This document shows, in pieces, positions 34,418-44,346 of a stretch of 64,000 nucleotides of DNA. The DNA is taken from NCBI GenBank assembly GCA_030041475.1, contig JASHNU010000075.1, forward strand, positions 1 through 64,000, read 5' to 3'. Positions within the stretch are counted from its first letter, which is position 1. Each line of letters starts with the position of its first letter. This stretch comes from Candidatus Sulfotelmatobacter sp. Lineage in GTDB: Bacteria; Acidobacteriota; Terriglobia; Terriglobales; Acidobacteriaceae. The position numbers were made by a program, and so were the translations under genes. Under the pieces are notes generated by a model, which saw only the letters and a program-made list of their open reading frames with translations, ran no database searches and was not told the origin of the DNA.

Positions 34418-35273
34418 CGCGCGGAGCCGTGGCTACTTTCTCCGGCGTGATCTGCAGCATGGATTTTCCGCCGACGTGGACGAAGCTCAATTCGCGCGCC
34501 GCCAGCAGGGCATTGACGGCGTCCTTCACCTTCGAACGGGCGACGAAGTTGCCAAAGAAAGTTTCGATCTCGGCCTGCTCCACGGCGATGAGGCAATCCA
34601 GATATTTCGACACCAGGGCCGACAGCGCTTCCGGCACGGAAAGTCCCACTCCCTCTTTCACCTCTTCGGGCGCCCAGCGGTAGAGCAAATCCCATACCGA
34701 TCCCTCGCTCTGTATGTAGTTGACGCGGGTGATGCGCAGCTTCGACCAGAGTTCCGCCAATGCCTTGTCGAGCGCCGCGGTGGAGAGGCCGCCGCCCAGC
34801 CGCTCCAACAGCTTCTGTTTCGAGATCGGACCGTCGCGCTGAATCAGCTCGAATGCGTCGCATGCCAGCGCGGAATAAGGGGACCGCGACCCCGCCTTCG
34901 GTGCAAGCTTCGGGTTGCGCTCGCCCATCAGCGCATAAAAATAAGGGAAGGCCGAAGCGGTCACGAGAAATCCGTTGTTCTCCTCGAACAGATTCGCTTC
35001 GAACGCCGCACGCTGGCGCAATAACCGCACCATCAGTTCCGTCGCCTCGGCGGCCCGCTGGTCTGCAAAGGCATGCTGCCAATCCGGCAAGCGCTCGTCC
35101 GATCCCACGAACGCGCCGATAAAAGTCGGCACCAGGAGCGGCGGCCGCTGCGGATACATCAGGCAGAAGCCGACATCTTCGAGAAACGCCCGTGCGTTTT
35201 CGATCGTGCGGATGGGCTTGCCATCCAGGCGCCATTTTTCGCGGCGAAGTTGCTGGAGTTCGAGGTCCGTCAT
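34404..35273 (-). CDS. AlkZ-related winged-helix protein
   Basis: About 289 residues from the ATG at 35273 (MTDLELQQLRREKWRL); the longer frame to 35318 starts with translated repeat sequence (cgagtcccgagtcccgag). It matches the AlkZ/YcaQ-related family of winged-helix proteins (ENARAFLEDVGFCLMYPQRPPLL, FLVTASAFPYFYALMGERNPK, ISKQKLLERLGGG). The QxQ-type catalytic motif of the YcaQ DNA glycosylase was not found, so activity is uncertain. First gene of the AlkZ-like/PhyH/gluQ cluster. Confidence 0.7.
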   Translation of the reverse strand: MTDLELQQLRREKWRLDGKPIRTIENARAFLEDVGFCLMYPQRPPLLVPTFIGAFVGSDERLPDWQHAFADQRAAEATELMVRLLRQRAAFEANLFEENNGFLVTASAFPYFYALMGERNPKLAPKAGSRSPYSALACDAFELIQRDGPISKQKLLERLGGGLSTAALDKALAELWSKLRITRVNYIQSEGSVWDLLYRWAPEEVKEGVGLSVPEALSALVSKYLDCLIAVEQAEIETFFGNFVARSKVKDAVNALLAARELSFVHVGGKSMLQITPEKVATAPRGALR

Positions 35274-35360
35274 GCGAGCTGCGAGTCCCGAGTCCCGAGT
35301 TGCAAGCGGGGCCCTCAACCTTCAGCAGCCCGCTCAGGACTCTGAACCCGCGACTCAGGA

Positions 35361-37433
35361 CTAGATTCTCTTAAACGCCTTCTGAATATCCTTCACAGAA
35401 TACCGCAGCACCACGGGCCGGCCGTGCGGGCACGACATGGGATGATCCGTCTTTGCCAACTCGGCGAGCAGCCACGCCATTTTCTGCTGCTCCAGCGGCA
35501 TGTTGACCTTGATTGCCGCATGGCAGGCGATGGAGGCAGCAATGCGCGCACGAATCTTCTCCAGATTCAGAGACTGCTCCTCGCGCGCGAACTGGTCGAG
35601 CAGTTCATGCAGCATACGCTCGACCGCCGAAGCGTCCACTCCCGCGGGAGCGACTTTGACTGCAATACTGCGCGCGCCAAAGGGCTCGGCTTCGAATCCG
35701 TTATGCGTGAGCTCGTCTGAAATTTCGCTGAACACCGCCTGCTGTGCCGGAGTCAGTTCGAGCACGATGGGCATGAGCAGGCGCTGGCTCTCGACCTTCT
35801 GCGCCGCCCGCTGCTTCAACACGCGCTCAAACAGCACCCGCTCGTGGGCCACATGCTGATCGATGATCCACAGGCCATCGTCGTTCACCGCGAGAACAAA
35901 CGAATTGCGAATCTGCCCCAACGGCTTCAGCGTTCCGAGCGACGACAGCGTCGGCTCGGCATCGTTCACTTCAAGCGGCGGTGAGCAGCCATTATCGGGA
36001 ATTGCCTCGCCGAGGACCGGAACTGAGCCCAACTGCGGAGTCTCAAGGCCACGGGCCACCGGGATCGCAGCGTTGGCCTCGACTGCGATTCCACCTTCGA
36101 ATTGAAATCGAGGGGAAATTGGCGGAGGCTCAGGTGGGCTTAGTGCGAAGCCCGCGGCTCCCGGCTCCCGGCTCTCGGCGCCAGGAAGGCGTGCGGCGGA
36201 AGGCGGAAGCCCACGTTCGTCCGACGACGGCTCCCACGGCTCGATTCCTGGCGTCAAAGATCCGGGGGTCAGTGCCTGGCTCGCGGTCGCGTGCGCGCGC
36301 ATCTCGGTCATGAACTGCGGCACCGGGCGCGCTTTCATCAGCGCGGCGCGGACGGAGTCGCGCACAAAATCATGCATCGCGGTTTGCTGGCGGAAGCGGA
36401 CTTCGGTTTTGGAGGGGTGCACATTGACGTCGACTTCGCCCGCCGGCAATTCCAGAAACAGGAGCACGACCGGATAAACCGTGGGCGGAATGATATTGCG
36501 ATACGCCTCGGTCAGTGCGTGCTGCACCAGCCGGTCGCGAATCAGCCGCCCGTTCACGAAGATGAAGATCGAATTGCGGTTCAATTTCTGAATTTCCGGC
36601 TTCGAAAGGAAGCCGTGCACGCGCATCTCGCCCGGATCGTTTTTCAGAGACTCGTCATCTCCCAGAGACTCGGACTCGTCTTCCTTTTGTCTGCGCCACG
36701 GCGGTGGCTGCGGCAGGCCGACGTGCTCGAGCGCTTGCCGCGCCGCCACTGGGATCAGTTGGTCAAGCGTTTCCTTGCCGAAGACCTGATAGACGCGCTC
36801 GCTGTATCCCCCGACCGGAGGCGCGACCAGCATGGCGTTTGTGGCCGAGTGCAGCTCGAAGTGCTTGTCGGGATGCGCCAGGGCATAGTGCGTGACCAGC
36901 GATGCAATGTGCGACAACTCAGTCGACTCCGACTTCAGGAATTTCTTGCGCGCGGGAGTATTGAAGAAAAGATCGCGAACCGTTATCGAAGTACCTTGCG
37001 GCAACCCGGCTTCTTCGACGCGCGCGATCTTGCCGCCATTGATTTCGATGACCGTGCCGGAGTCATCTTTTTCTGATGGATCTGGGGCCGCGCGCGTTTC
37101 CAGCCGAAGCCGCGAGACTGACGCGATCGAGGGCAGTGCCTCGCCGCGAAATCCGAGCGTGGCCACGCTGAGCAGGTCTTCGGCATCCTTGATCTTTGAA
37201 GTCGCGTGCCGCTCAAACGCCAGCAGGGCATCGTCGCGGACCATGCCGCAGCCGTTGTCGGTGATCTGGATAAGCTTCTTCCCACCCGCCTCTACACTGA
37301 TCTTGATCCGCGTCGCGCCGGCGTCGAGCGAGTTCTCAAGCATTTCTTTTACGACGGAAGCCGGCCGTTCGACGACCTCACCCGCGGCGATTTTGTTGGC
37401 GACGGCTTCGGAGAGAACGTGGATCTTGCCCAT
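35361..37433 (-). CDS. mutL: DNA mismatch repair protein MutL
   Basis: 690 residues. The N-terminal GHKL ATPase has KEMLENSLDAGATRIKI, ITDNGCGM and GFRGEALPSI. The transducer domain ends near residue 340 (VNVHPSKTEVRFR). A ~100-residue low-complexity linker follows. The C-terminal dimerisation/endonuclease region has IDQHVAHERVLFE (DQHA-x2-E-x4-E with Val for Ala) and the terminal CPHGRPVVLR zinc-site motif, so it is the endonuclease-active type. The linker includes repeat-derived peptide (GAESREPGAAGF). Confidence 0.97.
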   Translation of the reverse strand: MGKIHVLSEAVANKIAAGEVVERPASVVKEMLENSLDAGATRIKISVEAGGKKLIQITDNGCGMVRDDALLAFERHATSKIKDAEDLLSVATLGFRGEALPSIASVSRLRLETRAAPDPSEKDDSGTVIEINGGKIARVEEAGLPQGTSITVRDLFFNTPARKKFLKSESTELSHIASLVTHYALAHPDKHFELHSATNAMLVAPPVGGYSERVYQVFGKETLDQLIPVAARQALEHVGLPQPPPWRRQKEDESESLGDDESLKNDPGEMRVHGFLSKPEIQKLNRNSIFIFVNGRLIRDRLVQHALTEAYRNIIPPTVYPVVLLFLELPAGEVDVNVHPSKTEVRFRQQTAMHDFVRDSVRAALMKARPVPQFMTEMRAHATASQALTPGSLTPGIEPWEPSSDERGLPPSAARLPGAESREPGAAGFALSPPEPPPISPRFQFEGGIAVEANAAIPVARGLETPQLGSVPVLGEAIPDNGCSPPLEVNDAEPTLSSLGTLKPLGQIRNSFVLAVNDDGLWIIDQHVAHERVLFERVLKQRAAQKVESQRLLMPIVLELTPAQQAVFSEISDELTHNGFEAEPFGARSIAVKVAPAGVDASAVERMLHELLDQFAREEQSLNLEKIRARIAASIACHAAIKVNMPLEQQKMAWLLAELAKTDHPMSCPHGRPVVLRYSVKDIQKAFKRI

Positions 37434-37518
37434 GACTAGAGATCCCTCGGCTGCTACGGCCAGTGCTCAGTTTCGCAGATGAAGGGATGAGAAGCAAAGA
37501 TCAGTCGCAAGAAAGAAC

Positions 37519-37545
37519 GAGCGCTCCGCGATCAGCGGAGCGCTC
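37519..37545 (-). terminator. Hairpin terminator of the sedolisin gene
   Basis: gagcgctccgc-gatca-gcggagcgctc, an 11-bp perfect stem 23 bases past the stop codon. On the minus strand it is followed by gttctttctt. Confidence 0.7.
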
Positions 37546-37567
37546 TGGATTGTCGGCAACAGACGCA

Positions 37568-40500
37568 TTACTGCGCCGCCACGTTCAGCGTGAACGTCGC
37601 GCTGCCGCTGTCGCCTGACGACGTCGTGGCGTTGACGGTGACCTGGTATGGGCCCGGAGTCGTTCCTCCGTTGCTGGTGCTGCTGCTGTTGCTGCCGCTG
37701 CAGGAGCCCAGCCACAGAGTGGAGAATCCCAACAGCGCGATCAGACTCACGAGGCGCATGCCGCTAAGTGCACGCCGCCGCGAGCCCACGGTGAACAGGA
37801 CGCCGATCAGTCCCGGGAACAGAACGGCGTACAGTACTCCCGTGCCGCGGCCGAGCGGCCGCACCGCCGCCGCAGTCGGGGCCGTGGTCTGGATCATGAA
37901 GCTGACTGAGGTTTGCTGCGTGGCCAGTAACGGGCCCGTGCACGTTGACTCGGGCGCGTGGTCGAGACAGGTGTAGGTGACCGGCACCGAAGTCTGCGTG
38001 CCAGTCAGGAATGACGGTGGCCCGACCGTAAAGGTCACCGAACCGCTCTGTCCCTGCGTAACCTGTAGCTGGCCGGTGCTGCCGAGGTTCGAGGTTAGCG
38101 TGATGGTTATGGCCGTCACCGTTAGCGAGAACGTTGCGGTGTGCGACGTGCTCGGACCGGTCGCGGTGATCGTGACCGTCGAAGTTCCGGCGGGTGTGGC
38201 TCCCGAGGTTGTGACCGTTAGGCTGGTAGTGATGGCGTTGGTTCCATTCGGAGTGACCGGAGCGGCGCTGCAGGTTGCGCCCGTGGGCAGACCGCTACAA
38301 CTGAAGGTGACCTGGCTGTTGAAGCCGTCCGTCGGCGTGATGGTCACAGTGATCGGGCTGCTCGTCGCGCCTTGAACCACGCTGACGCTCGTGGGGCTTG
38401 CACCCACAGTGAAGTCCGGGCCGGTAACCGTGACCACAGTCGCGGCCGAGGTCGAGAGCCGATCGTTCGAGTCTCCGCTGTAGACCGCAATAACGCTGTT
38501 CGAGCCCTGCGGCAGCGAAGATGTCATAAACGTGGCCGTTCCGCTCGAGACGGTTCCCGACCCCAGAGCGGTGGTTGAGCCGTTATCGTAGAAGCTCACA
38601 CTTCCTGTCACAGTCGATGGAGTTACGGTCGCAGTGAACGTTACGCTTGTTCCGACGTTGACGTTGGTGCCAGGCGATACCGACATGTCGGTGGTCGTGG
38701 GAGTACGCGCCCAGATTGTCGCCAGATTAAAGGCGTCGAGCGATCCCAGGCCGGTGACTTGGTCGTAGCCCACGCCAGCGCTGTAGCCGAAGCTGCCGGT
38801 GGTGCAGTCGGGCGTTCCGGTTTCACAAGGAACAATGTTGTTGCCCGTGGTTATGTCGTGGAAAGGATTCGGGTTGTTGCCGGGCATGGTGTAGAGCGTG
38901 GGGTTGATGGGCGCTAGCCCCGTGGGCGGAGTATTGCCCACGTACTGGTTGACGAGCGCCATGATCGCGGTAAATGTTGGGGCGGCCGCAGAGGTTCCGC
39001 CGACGACATCGAAATCTCCGCCGGCGCTGTCGCGGAACCCGACCACACAGGTGCTCACGATCCCGCCCGCCCCGTTGTCCTCCGAGCAGATCAGGTAAGG
39101 ATCGTGATCCGGCGAAGCGCTGATAGCGATGTCGGGAACGTCGCGAAAGCTATTGCTGGGCACGCCCGTTCCCGTCTGCCAGGTGGGTTTGGTGAAATAA
39201 ATGCTCGCCCCGCCGCCGGACGCAGAGAGAGCGTCGTTTTCAGCTGTATCGTTCCAGGCCTCCTCGGGAATGTAAGAAAGGGCGGAGTCGACATTGTCCG
39301 TGCTTCCGGTGGTGCCGGCCCAGTATTGGGTCGCACCGGCGTTGGTGTCTGGCGGAGTTCCGGTTACCGTCCCGGCTCCATCGCCGGTGAACTCGTTCCC
39401 GCCGGCGCCGGTCACTTCAGGAATCGAAGCGGGCATGTCGACCGCGAGTCCCTGCGTAGCGACCGATTCGCTGTCGGAGTCACAGTCAGCGGCGCCCGCG
39501 TCACCGGATGCGGAAGTGAGAGTCTGCCCTTGCGTCTGCCCCTCCTGTACCCATCCTTGAACCTCTTGCGCAAAGGCCAAGCCGTTTGCCGACTCACAAG
39601 CGCCATAGCTGGTGCTGACAAATGGGGCCACTCCATTCGGCGGAGTCGTGAGCGCGTACTCTATCGCGTCCCAGACGTTGTCGAATCGGCTTTGGCAGGT
39701 ATCGCCGGCGCCGAGGCCCGCGTAGACAAAGTAAATTTGCGCGGCCTTAGCCACGCCACCCGACCATTCCAGGTCCAGATCTGATTCGAGTTCGTCTCCG
39801 GAACAACGGGTGCCCGTTCCCTCGATCAAAATCTGTTTCACGGTACTTGCGGGAAGGCCCGCGGCGCTGCGGAAATTATTCAGATCGTTCGTGTTGATCG
39901 TGCTTTGTCCAACAATGGCGATACTCTGATTGCTCCCGGTCGATCCGGCGGAATAGAGAGGGTTGATATCGTAAATGGTGGCGAAATCGCCCGGGGCGAG
40001 GTAGTGATTCCCGCTTACATACGAGGTCAAGTGTGGCTGAACCTTGACCCGGGGCTTGGGAGCGAAGTTATTCAGATGCCGCATGGCCAGCGCTGTTCCG
40101 GCCAGAGCCGCGGGCACCGAAGGATCGGTCGAGTTGGCGAAGTGCACTTCGCCGTTGACCAGATAAGTGTGTATCTCGGTAGCGAACACGCGCTCCACCT
40201 GCGCCACCGTGCCGTCGAAGGACACTTCCATGCGGTTGTTGGCGACGGACACATTCGTGAAACCCTCCGACAGCAACCAGGCCACGATCTTGTTAATGTC
40301 GCGCTGGCTCATGCCGAAGCGGTCGGCATACTCAGCCACGGTCAGGAATTTGTGGTAATTCGCGGACTTGCGGTCCTGCAGTTGGGTCAGCAGGACGTCG
40401 AGATCCTGCTGCGCCGCAGAGGACAGCTTGAACGCCAGCGTGACTCCATACATTTGCTGGCGGCCGTCCACTCGGCCCTGGTCGAACTGAGGCCTGGCCA

Positions 40501-40636
40501 GCGCATGCGTGTTGCCCGCAAGCGGGACCATCTGGCCTGTGCTGATCGCCTCCGTAATCCGGTCCGGTTGTTGTCCAAAAGCGAGACCTGCAAGAAGAAC
40601 CGACACAACTCCCAACCGCGACGCCCAAAGTTGCAT
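37568..40636 (-). CDS. Sedolisin-type (S53) protease with pro-domain and Ig-like repeats
   Basis: 1022 residues. A signal peptide comes first (VVSVLLAGLAFG). The pro-kumamolisin activation domain spans ~40-190 (LQDRKSANYHKFLTVAEYADRFGMSQRDI). The catalytic domain runs from ~210: ESDLDLEWSGGVAKAA holds the Glu/Asp pair and VVGGTSAAAPTFTAIMALVNQY the Ser of the SGTSA-type motif. Two or three Ig-like domains follow (SVSPGTNVNVGTSVTFTATVTP, SVVQGATSSPITVTI). A C-terminal membrane span is followed by a second lipobox-like stretch (LWLGSCSGSN). It is an acid-active secreted peptidase, common in Acidobacteria for protein scavenging. Confidence 0.92.
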   Translation of the reverse strand: MQLWASRLGVVSVLLAGLAFGQQPDRITEAISTGQMVPLAGNTHALARPQFDQGRVDGRQQMYGVTLAFKLSSAAQQDLDVLLTQLQDRKSANYHKFLTVAEYADRFGMSQRDINKIVAWLLSEGFTNVSVANNRMEVSFDGTVAQVERVFATEIHTYLVNGEVHFANSTDPSVPAALAGTALAMRHLNNFAPKPRVKVQPHLTSYVSGNHYLAPGDFATIYDINPLYSAGSTGSNQSIAIVGQSTINTNDLNNFRSAAGLPASTVKQILIEGTGTRCSGDELESDLDLEWSGGVAKAAQIYFVYAGLGAGDTCQSRFDNVWDAIEYALTTPPNGVAPFVSTSYGACESANGLAFAQEVQGWVQEGQTQGQTLTSASGDAGAADCDSDSESVATQGLAVDMPASIPEVTGAGGNEFTGDGAGTVTGTPPDTNAGATQYWAGTTGSTDNVDSALSYIPEEAWNDTAENDALSASGGGASIYFTKPTWQTGTGVPSNSFRDVPDIAISASPDHDPYLICSEDNGAGGIVSTCVVGFRDSAGGDFDVVGGTSAAAPTFTAIMALVNQYVGNTPPTGLAPINPTLYTMPGNNPNPFHDITTGNNIVPCETGTPDCTTGSFGYSAGVGYDQVTGLGSLDAFNLATIWARTPTTTDMSVSPGTNVNVGTSVTFTATVTPSTVTGSVSFYDNGSTTALGSGTVSSGTATFMTSSLPQGSNSVIAVYSGDSNDRLSTSAATVVTVTGPDFTVGASPTSVSVVQGATSSPITVTITPTDGFNSQVTFSCSGLPTGATCSAAPVTPNGTNAITTSLTVTTSGATPAGTSTVTITATGPSTSHTATFSLTVTAITITLTSNLGSTGQLQVTQGQSGSVTFTVGPPSFLTGTQTSVPVTYTCLDHAPESTCTGPLLATQQTSVSFMIQTTAPTAAAVRPLGRGTGVLYAVLFPGLIGVLFTVGSRRRALSGMRLVSLIALLGFSTLWLGSCSGSNSSSTSNGGTTPGPYQVTVNATTSSGDSGSATFTLNVAAQ

Positions 40637-40907
40637 ACCTGCTCCGTGTGAGATTCAAGATTAGCCAGTTGTTGTAGCTTATACGTTCATTTGCTGTGTG
40701 ATCAACCACTTGTCGGAAAGGTTGTACGGTTTTACGAAAACTTAACAACCAGGAGGCCAGGATTCGATTCTTTGCCTTCGATTGTGGCAGAAAGCGCGGA
40801 AGCATCGCCAATAGACCGGCCAAATCAGGCGATTCAGGGCAGAAACCGGGTACTGCTGTCGACGATTCCTGCCGTATACTGCCCCTGCTCGTTCGCCGTC
40901 TCACTTC

Positions 40908-42170
40908 ATGGCAACCCCCGGCGCTGGACCATCCCGCCTTGCCTACATTGACTGGATGCGCGGGCTCGCCTGCGTGCTGATGTTTCAGACCCACTGCTAC
41001 GACTCCTGGCTGGGCGGCCCGGCGCGTCAAAGCCGCTTTTTCATGTACTCGCAGCTCGGTGGGACGTTTCCTGCTCCGTTGTTTCTTTTTCTGGCGGGAA
41101 TCTCTTTCGCGTTAGTGACCGACAGGCTAAGGCAGAAAGGTCTTCCGCCTGCGCAGATCGCCCGCACTACGATCCGCCGGGGCGCGGAGATCTTCGCCTT
41201 CGGTTTGCTGCTGCGCCTGCAGGAATACGTCTTGGCCTGGGGATGGGCGCCGAAAAGTGACCTGCTGCGCGTGGATATCCTGAACACGATCGGCATGTCG
41301 ATGATGCTGATGGGCGCGGTGTGCTGGATTGTGCTGTCCAGGTCAGCCGGGCTTCGCCCGGCCGGACCCATTCGACTCCCCCTCGTTCCTCGGGCTCGCT
41401 CAGAACAGGCTTCGGGGGCGGCTGTCCCTACATCTTTTCTACCGGCTCTACAGAATCGCGTGACTCTAATCCTCGCCGCGGCCTCGACCGCACTCCTGAT
41501 TTCCCTCTTGACCCCGCTGCTCTGGACCGCCTGGCGGCCACGCTGGCTGCCCTGGCCGCTGGAGTCCTACATCGACGGTGTACACAACCTGGGCACGCCG
41601 CAGTCGTGGCTCTTTCCAATATTTCCCTGGACAGCCTTCGCTTTCGCAGGACTCGCGGTGGGATTCATTTTGATGAGCCCCTGGGCGCACGCGCGCGAGG
41701 CGCGAGTATTCATTTCTATCGGCGCCGTCGGCATCGTTTTGATCGAAGTGTCGCGCTGGCTGGACTCGATGCCATTTCATCTCTATCCCGTCTACGATTA
41801 TTGGCACACCAGTCCCAATTTTTTTCTGATTCGCCTCGGCATGTTGATGGTGATTCTAACCGCAAGCTACGCATGGTGCCGCTGGGTCATCGGGAAAATG
41901 CCAGCTGGGCCATGGCGATTCAGCCCGCTCATTCAACTGGGCCAGGCGTCGCTGCTGGTCTACTGGGTGCACATCGAGTTTGTCTACGGACGGTTGTCGA
42001 TCCTCCCTAAGCACCGAGTGGGAATCGGCGCCGCTTCGGTGGGCTTGCTGGTGATCACTCTGGCCATGCTGGGGCTGGCCTATGCGCGCACGCACACCAA
42101 GGGTTGGACCAAAGGCCGCGGCGCAGAAATTTTCGCCTGGCTGCGCCACCGCCCGGCGAACGCAGGTTGA
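40908..42170 (+). CDS. Heparan-alpha-glucosaminide N-acetyltransferase-like membrane protein (DUF1624)
   Basis: 420 residues, ten or so membrane helices. RLAYIDWMRGLACVLMFQTHCYDSW and GGTFPAPLFLFLAGISFAL carry the conserved first-loop His of the HGSNAT_cat/DUF1624 family, which moves acetyl groups across the membrane onto amino sugars. Residues ~146-177 (GLRPAGPIRLPLVPRARSEQASGAAVPTSF) interrupt the helix pattern and derive from a palindromic repeat. No glycan-pathway neighbours are present, so the acceptor is unknown. Confidence 0.82.
   Translation: MATPGAGPSRLAYIDWMRGLACVLMFQTHCYDSWLGGPARQSRFFMYSQLGGTFPAPLFLFLAGISFALVTDRLRQKGLPPAQIARTTIRRGAEIFAFGLLLRLQEYVLAWGWAPKSDLLRVDILNTIGMSMMLMGAVCWIVLSRSAGLRPAGPIRLPLVPRARSEQASGAAVPTSFLPALQNRVTLILAAASTALLISLLTPLLWTAWRPRWLPWPLESYIDGVHNLGTPQSWLFPIFPWTAFAFAGLAVGFILMSPWAHAREARVFISIGAVGIVLIEVSRWLDSMPFHLYPVYDYWHTSPNFFLIRLGMLMVILTASYAWCRWVIGKMPAGPWRFSPLIQLGQASLLVYWVHIEFVYGRLSILPKHRVGIGAASVGLLVITLAMLGLAYARTHTKGWTKGRGAEIFAWLRHRPANAG
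41346..41440. repeat. Interspersed repeat inside the acyltransferase gene
   Basis: Contains agccgggcttcgcccggc (hairpin), ctcgttcctcgggctcgctcagaacagg and ggcggctgtccctacat. The last segment is shared with the valS insertion. The whole block is translated in frame. Confidence 0.65.
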
Positions 42171-42242
42171 CATCCGCTGCGTTGCGTGGGCGCCCCATCC
42201 TAGCCGCGCTCTTGCGGTCCGAGCGAGAAATTCGGTGGGCTA

Positions 42243-44096
42243 TCAAACCGCCTCTTCCAGCAGGCAATCCGTCGGGTTCTTGTCGTCCCGCAAGCCGAGA
42301 AAAACCGGAGCGCGCAGCTTTGGGCCGGTGCCGGCAAGCTTGCCGGAAGTGATGCCGCCGGTCCATTCTGCGTATTCGACTTCCGCCACCAGCTCGGGTT
42401 TTACCCAAAACGTTTTGCGCAGGGCTTCGACCTCTCCGAAGAACGGATTCTTCTTCGTCTCCAGTTTCTTCAGCATCTGCCAGATTTCATCGAGCAGGTT
42501 TTGATCGAAGCCGGAGCCGACTTGCCCCACATGGATAAGCCGTTTTTCTTTGTCATACAGGCCGAGGACGAGCGAGCCGAAATGCGCGCGGCTTCCCTCG
42601 GGCTCGGTGTAGCCGCCGACTACGCACTCCACGCGATGGCGAATTTTGATCTTCAGCCACTCGCGGCTGCGGCGTTCTTCATAAATGCTGTGGCGTTTCT
42701 TCGCCAGAATTCCTTCCAGGCCCTTCTTTTTCGCGATCTCGAACAGGGCCTTGCCCTGGCGCTCGTAGTGATCGGAATAACGCAGCGCACCGCCTGCCGC
42801 CAGCACCGACGCCAGCTTTTTCTTGCGGTCTTCCAGCGGCACTTTCCGCCAGTCGTAGCCGTCGAGATACAGCAGGTCAAACGCGTAGTAAAGCACTGGA
42901 ACATCCGCATTCGCCGCCGCCCGCCGGCCTCCGGGGCGGAAGCCCGTGCGCTGCTGCATCAGGCTGAACGATGCCCGGCCTTCTTCATCGAGCGCGGCCA
43001 CTTCACCGTCGAGGATTGCATTCTTGGCCTCGATGAACTGCGGCAGATCTTTCAACTCCGGATATCGCGGCGTCAGGTCATTCTGATTTCGCGACACCAG
43101 ACGCGCCTTGCCATTCTCGATGAAGGTGATCGCCCGGTAGCCATCCCACTTGATTTCAAAAAGCCATTCTTCACCGTCAAAGGGCTCATCGACCGATTCG
43201 GCCAGCATGGGATGGATGGTCGTGGGCATGGGCCGCCTGACAGGGGTTGACGCGACCTCGGGAAAGCCTTTAACCACAGAGGGCACAGAAATCACGGAGG
43301 CCTTTGCCGATTCACCGTCAGACTTACCGATGGCCGGCGCGACTTTATTCTTGCGTGTCTTGTTTCCGTTGTGTTCCTCTGTGCCCTCGGTGGTTAGTTT
43401 TTTTTTCTTCTCCACGCGCGCGATCGCATCGGCCAGCCATGCCGCCTTCAGTTTTCCGCGTCCCGTGGGCCGGCTCTTCCACTCTCTGGATCCAGCATCT
43501 CCGGCAATTTCTTCCAGGGTACGGTTGGTCAGCACCGACGTGTCATAGCCTTCGATCTCATAGCCCTCGACAATGTACTGATCGTGCTTCTTGATCATCA
43601 GCCACTCTGTGCCCTTGCTGCCCGGTCGGCGGCCCTTCATCTTGACCAGAGCGAAATCTCCCCGGAGCCGCTTGCCGTGCAGACGAAACTTCAGGTCTCC
43701 CTTGGCCAGCATCGCGGCTGCGTCCTTTTCTGTCCCCGGCAGATATTTGCCGTCCTTTTGCACCGGCGAGAGCGGCTCCCACGTGCCCACATCCCACACC
43801 AGCACCGTGCCCGCCCCGTAATTGTTCTCGGGAATGTTGCCCTCGAAATCGAAATAAGAAACCGGATGATCCTCGACCTGCATGGCCAGCCGCTTGTCGG
43901 CGGGATCGAGCGACGGCCCTTTGGGCACGGCCCACGACTTCAACACTCCTTTCATTTCTAGGCGGAAGTCATAGTGCAGGCGCGTGGCGTCGTGCATCTG
44001 CACCACGAAGCGGTCCCCCGGCTGGCTCGCCACTTCCGGCGGAGGCTCCGGCGTCTCCTCGAACCGCCGCTTCCGTTTGTACTCTTCGAGTGCCAT
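42243..44096 (-). CDS. ligD: ATP-dependent DNA ligase LigD (phosphoesterase plus ligase domains)
   Basis: 617 residues. The N-terminal 3'-phosphoesterase domain reads HDATRLHYDFRLEM, VPKGPSLDPADKRLA, DFEGNIPENNYG. The ligase domain carries motif I EIKWDGYRA with the adenylated Lys near residue 311, followed by DGEVAALDEEGRASF and the OB-fold region. There is no primase-polymerase domain; in such lineages LigD-Pol is a separate gene, not in this window. It acts with Ku in end joining, but no ku gene is seen. Residues ~230-276 of the interdomain linker are translated TTEGTEE-type repeats in inverted order. Confidence 0.93.
   Translation of the reverse strand: MALEEYKRKRRFEETPEPPPEVASQPGDRFVVQMHDATRLHYDFRLEMKGVLKSWAVPKGPSLDPADKRLAMQVEDHPVSYFDFEGNIPENNYGAGTVLVWDVGTWEPLSPVQKDGKYLPGTEKDAAAMLAKGDLKFRLHGKRLRGDFALVKMKGRRPGSKGTEWLMIKKHDQYIVEGYEIEGYDTSVLTNRTLEEIAGDAGSREWKSRPTGRGKLKAAWLADAIARVEKKKKLTTEGTEEHNGNKTRKNKVAPAIGKSDGESAKASVISVPSVVKGFPEVASTPVRRPMPTTIHPMLAESVDEPFDGEEWLFEIKWDGYRAITFIENGKARLVSRNQNDLTPRYPELKDLPQFIEAKNAILDGEVAALDEEGRASFSLMQQRTGFRPGGRRAAANADVPVLYYAFDLLYLDGYDWRKVPLEDRKKKLASVLAAGGALRYSDHYERQGKALFEIAKKKGLEGILAKKRHSIYEERRSREWLKIKIRHRVECVVGGYTEPEGSRAHFGSLVLGLYDKEKRLIHVGQVGSGFDQNLLDEIWQMLKKLETKKNPFFGEVEALRKTFWVKPELVAEVEYAEWTGGITSGKLAGTGPKLRAPVFLGLRDDKNPTDCLLEEAV
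43268..43405. repeat. Inverted TTEGTEE-type repeats in the ligD linker
   Basis: taaccacagagggcacaga (about 43271-43289) and tctgtgccctcggtggtta (about 43378-43396) are near-perfect inverted copies. A further diverged copy lies at 45452-45490 (cctcgtgtcctttgtggttaaa). Confidence 0.75.
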
Positions 44097-44346
44097 ACGA
44101 ATTGCGTCCTATAAAGCTGCACCCTCAGTTTGGTGCGAAACTGCTTTGGGCAGGGCGCTTGTTCCCCAATCTTGTTACGAAAAACGGAATTCCCCAGAGC
44201 ACTCTACTCGCCGTACGGATTTGGAGTAAAGTCCTCATCCGTCAGGCTCACCTGTTCTCCAGATCAACAACAAGGGCCCATCCCAGACAGATCTCAAGTC
44301 GTTTGCTCGAATGGCGCGCACCCTCTGTCTACTCCGGGAGGACACC

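Noticed and set aside
36291-37076. 261-residue plus-strand open frame
   Set aside because: Antisense to the MutL ATPase and transducer domain; no independent coding features.
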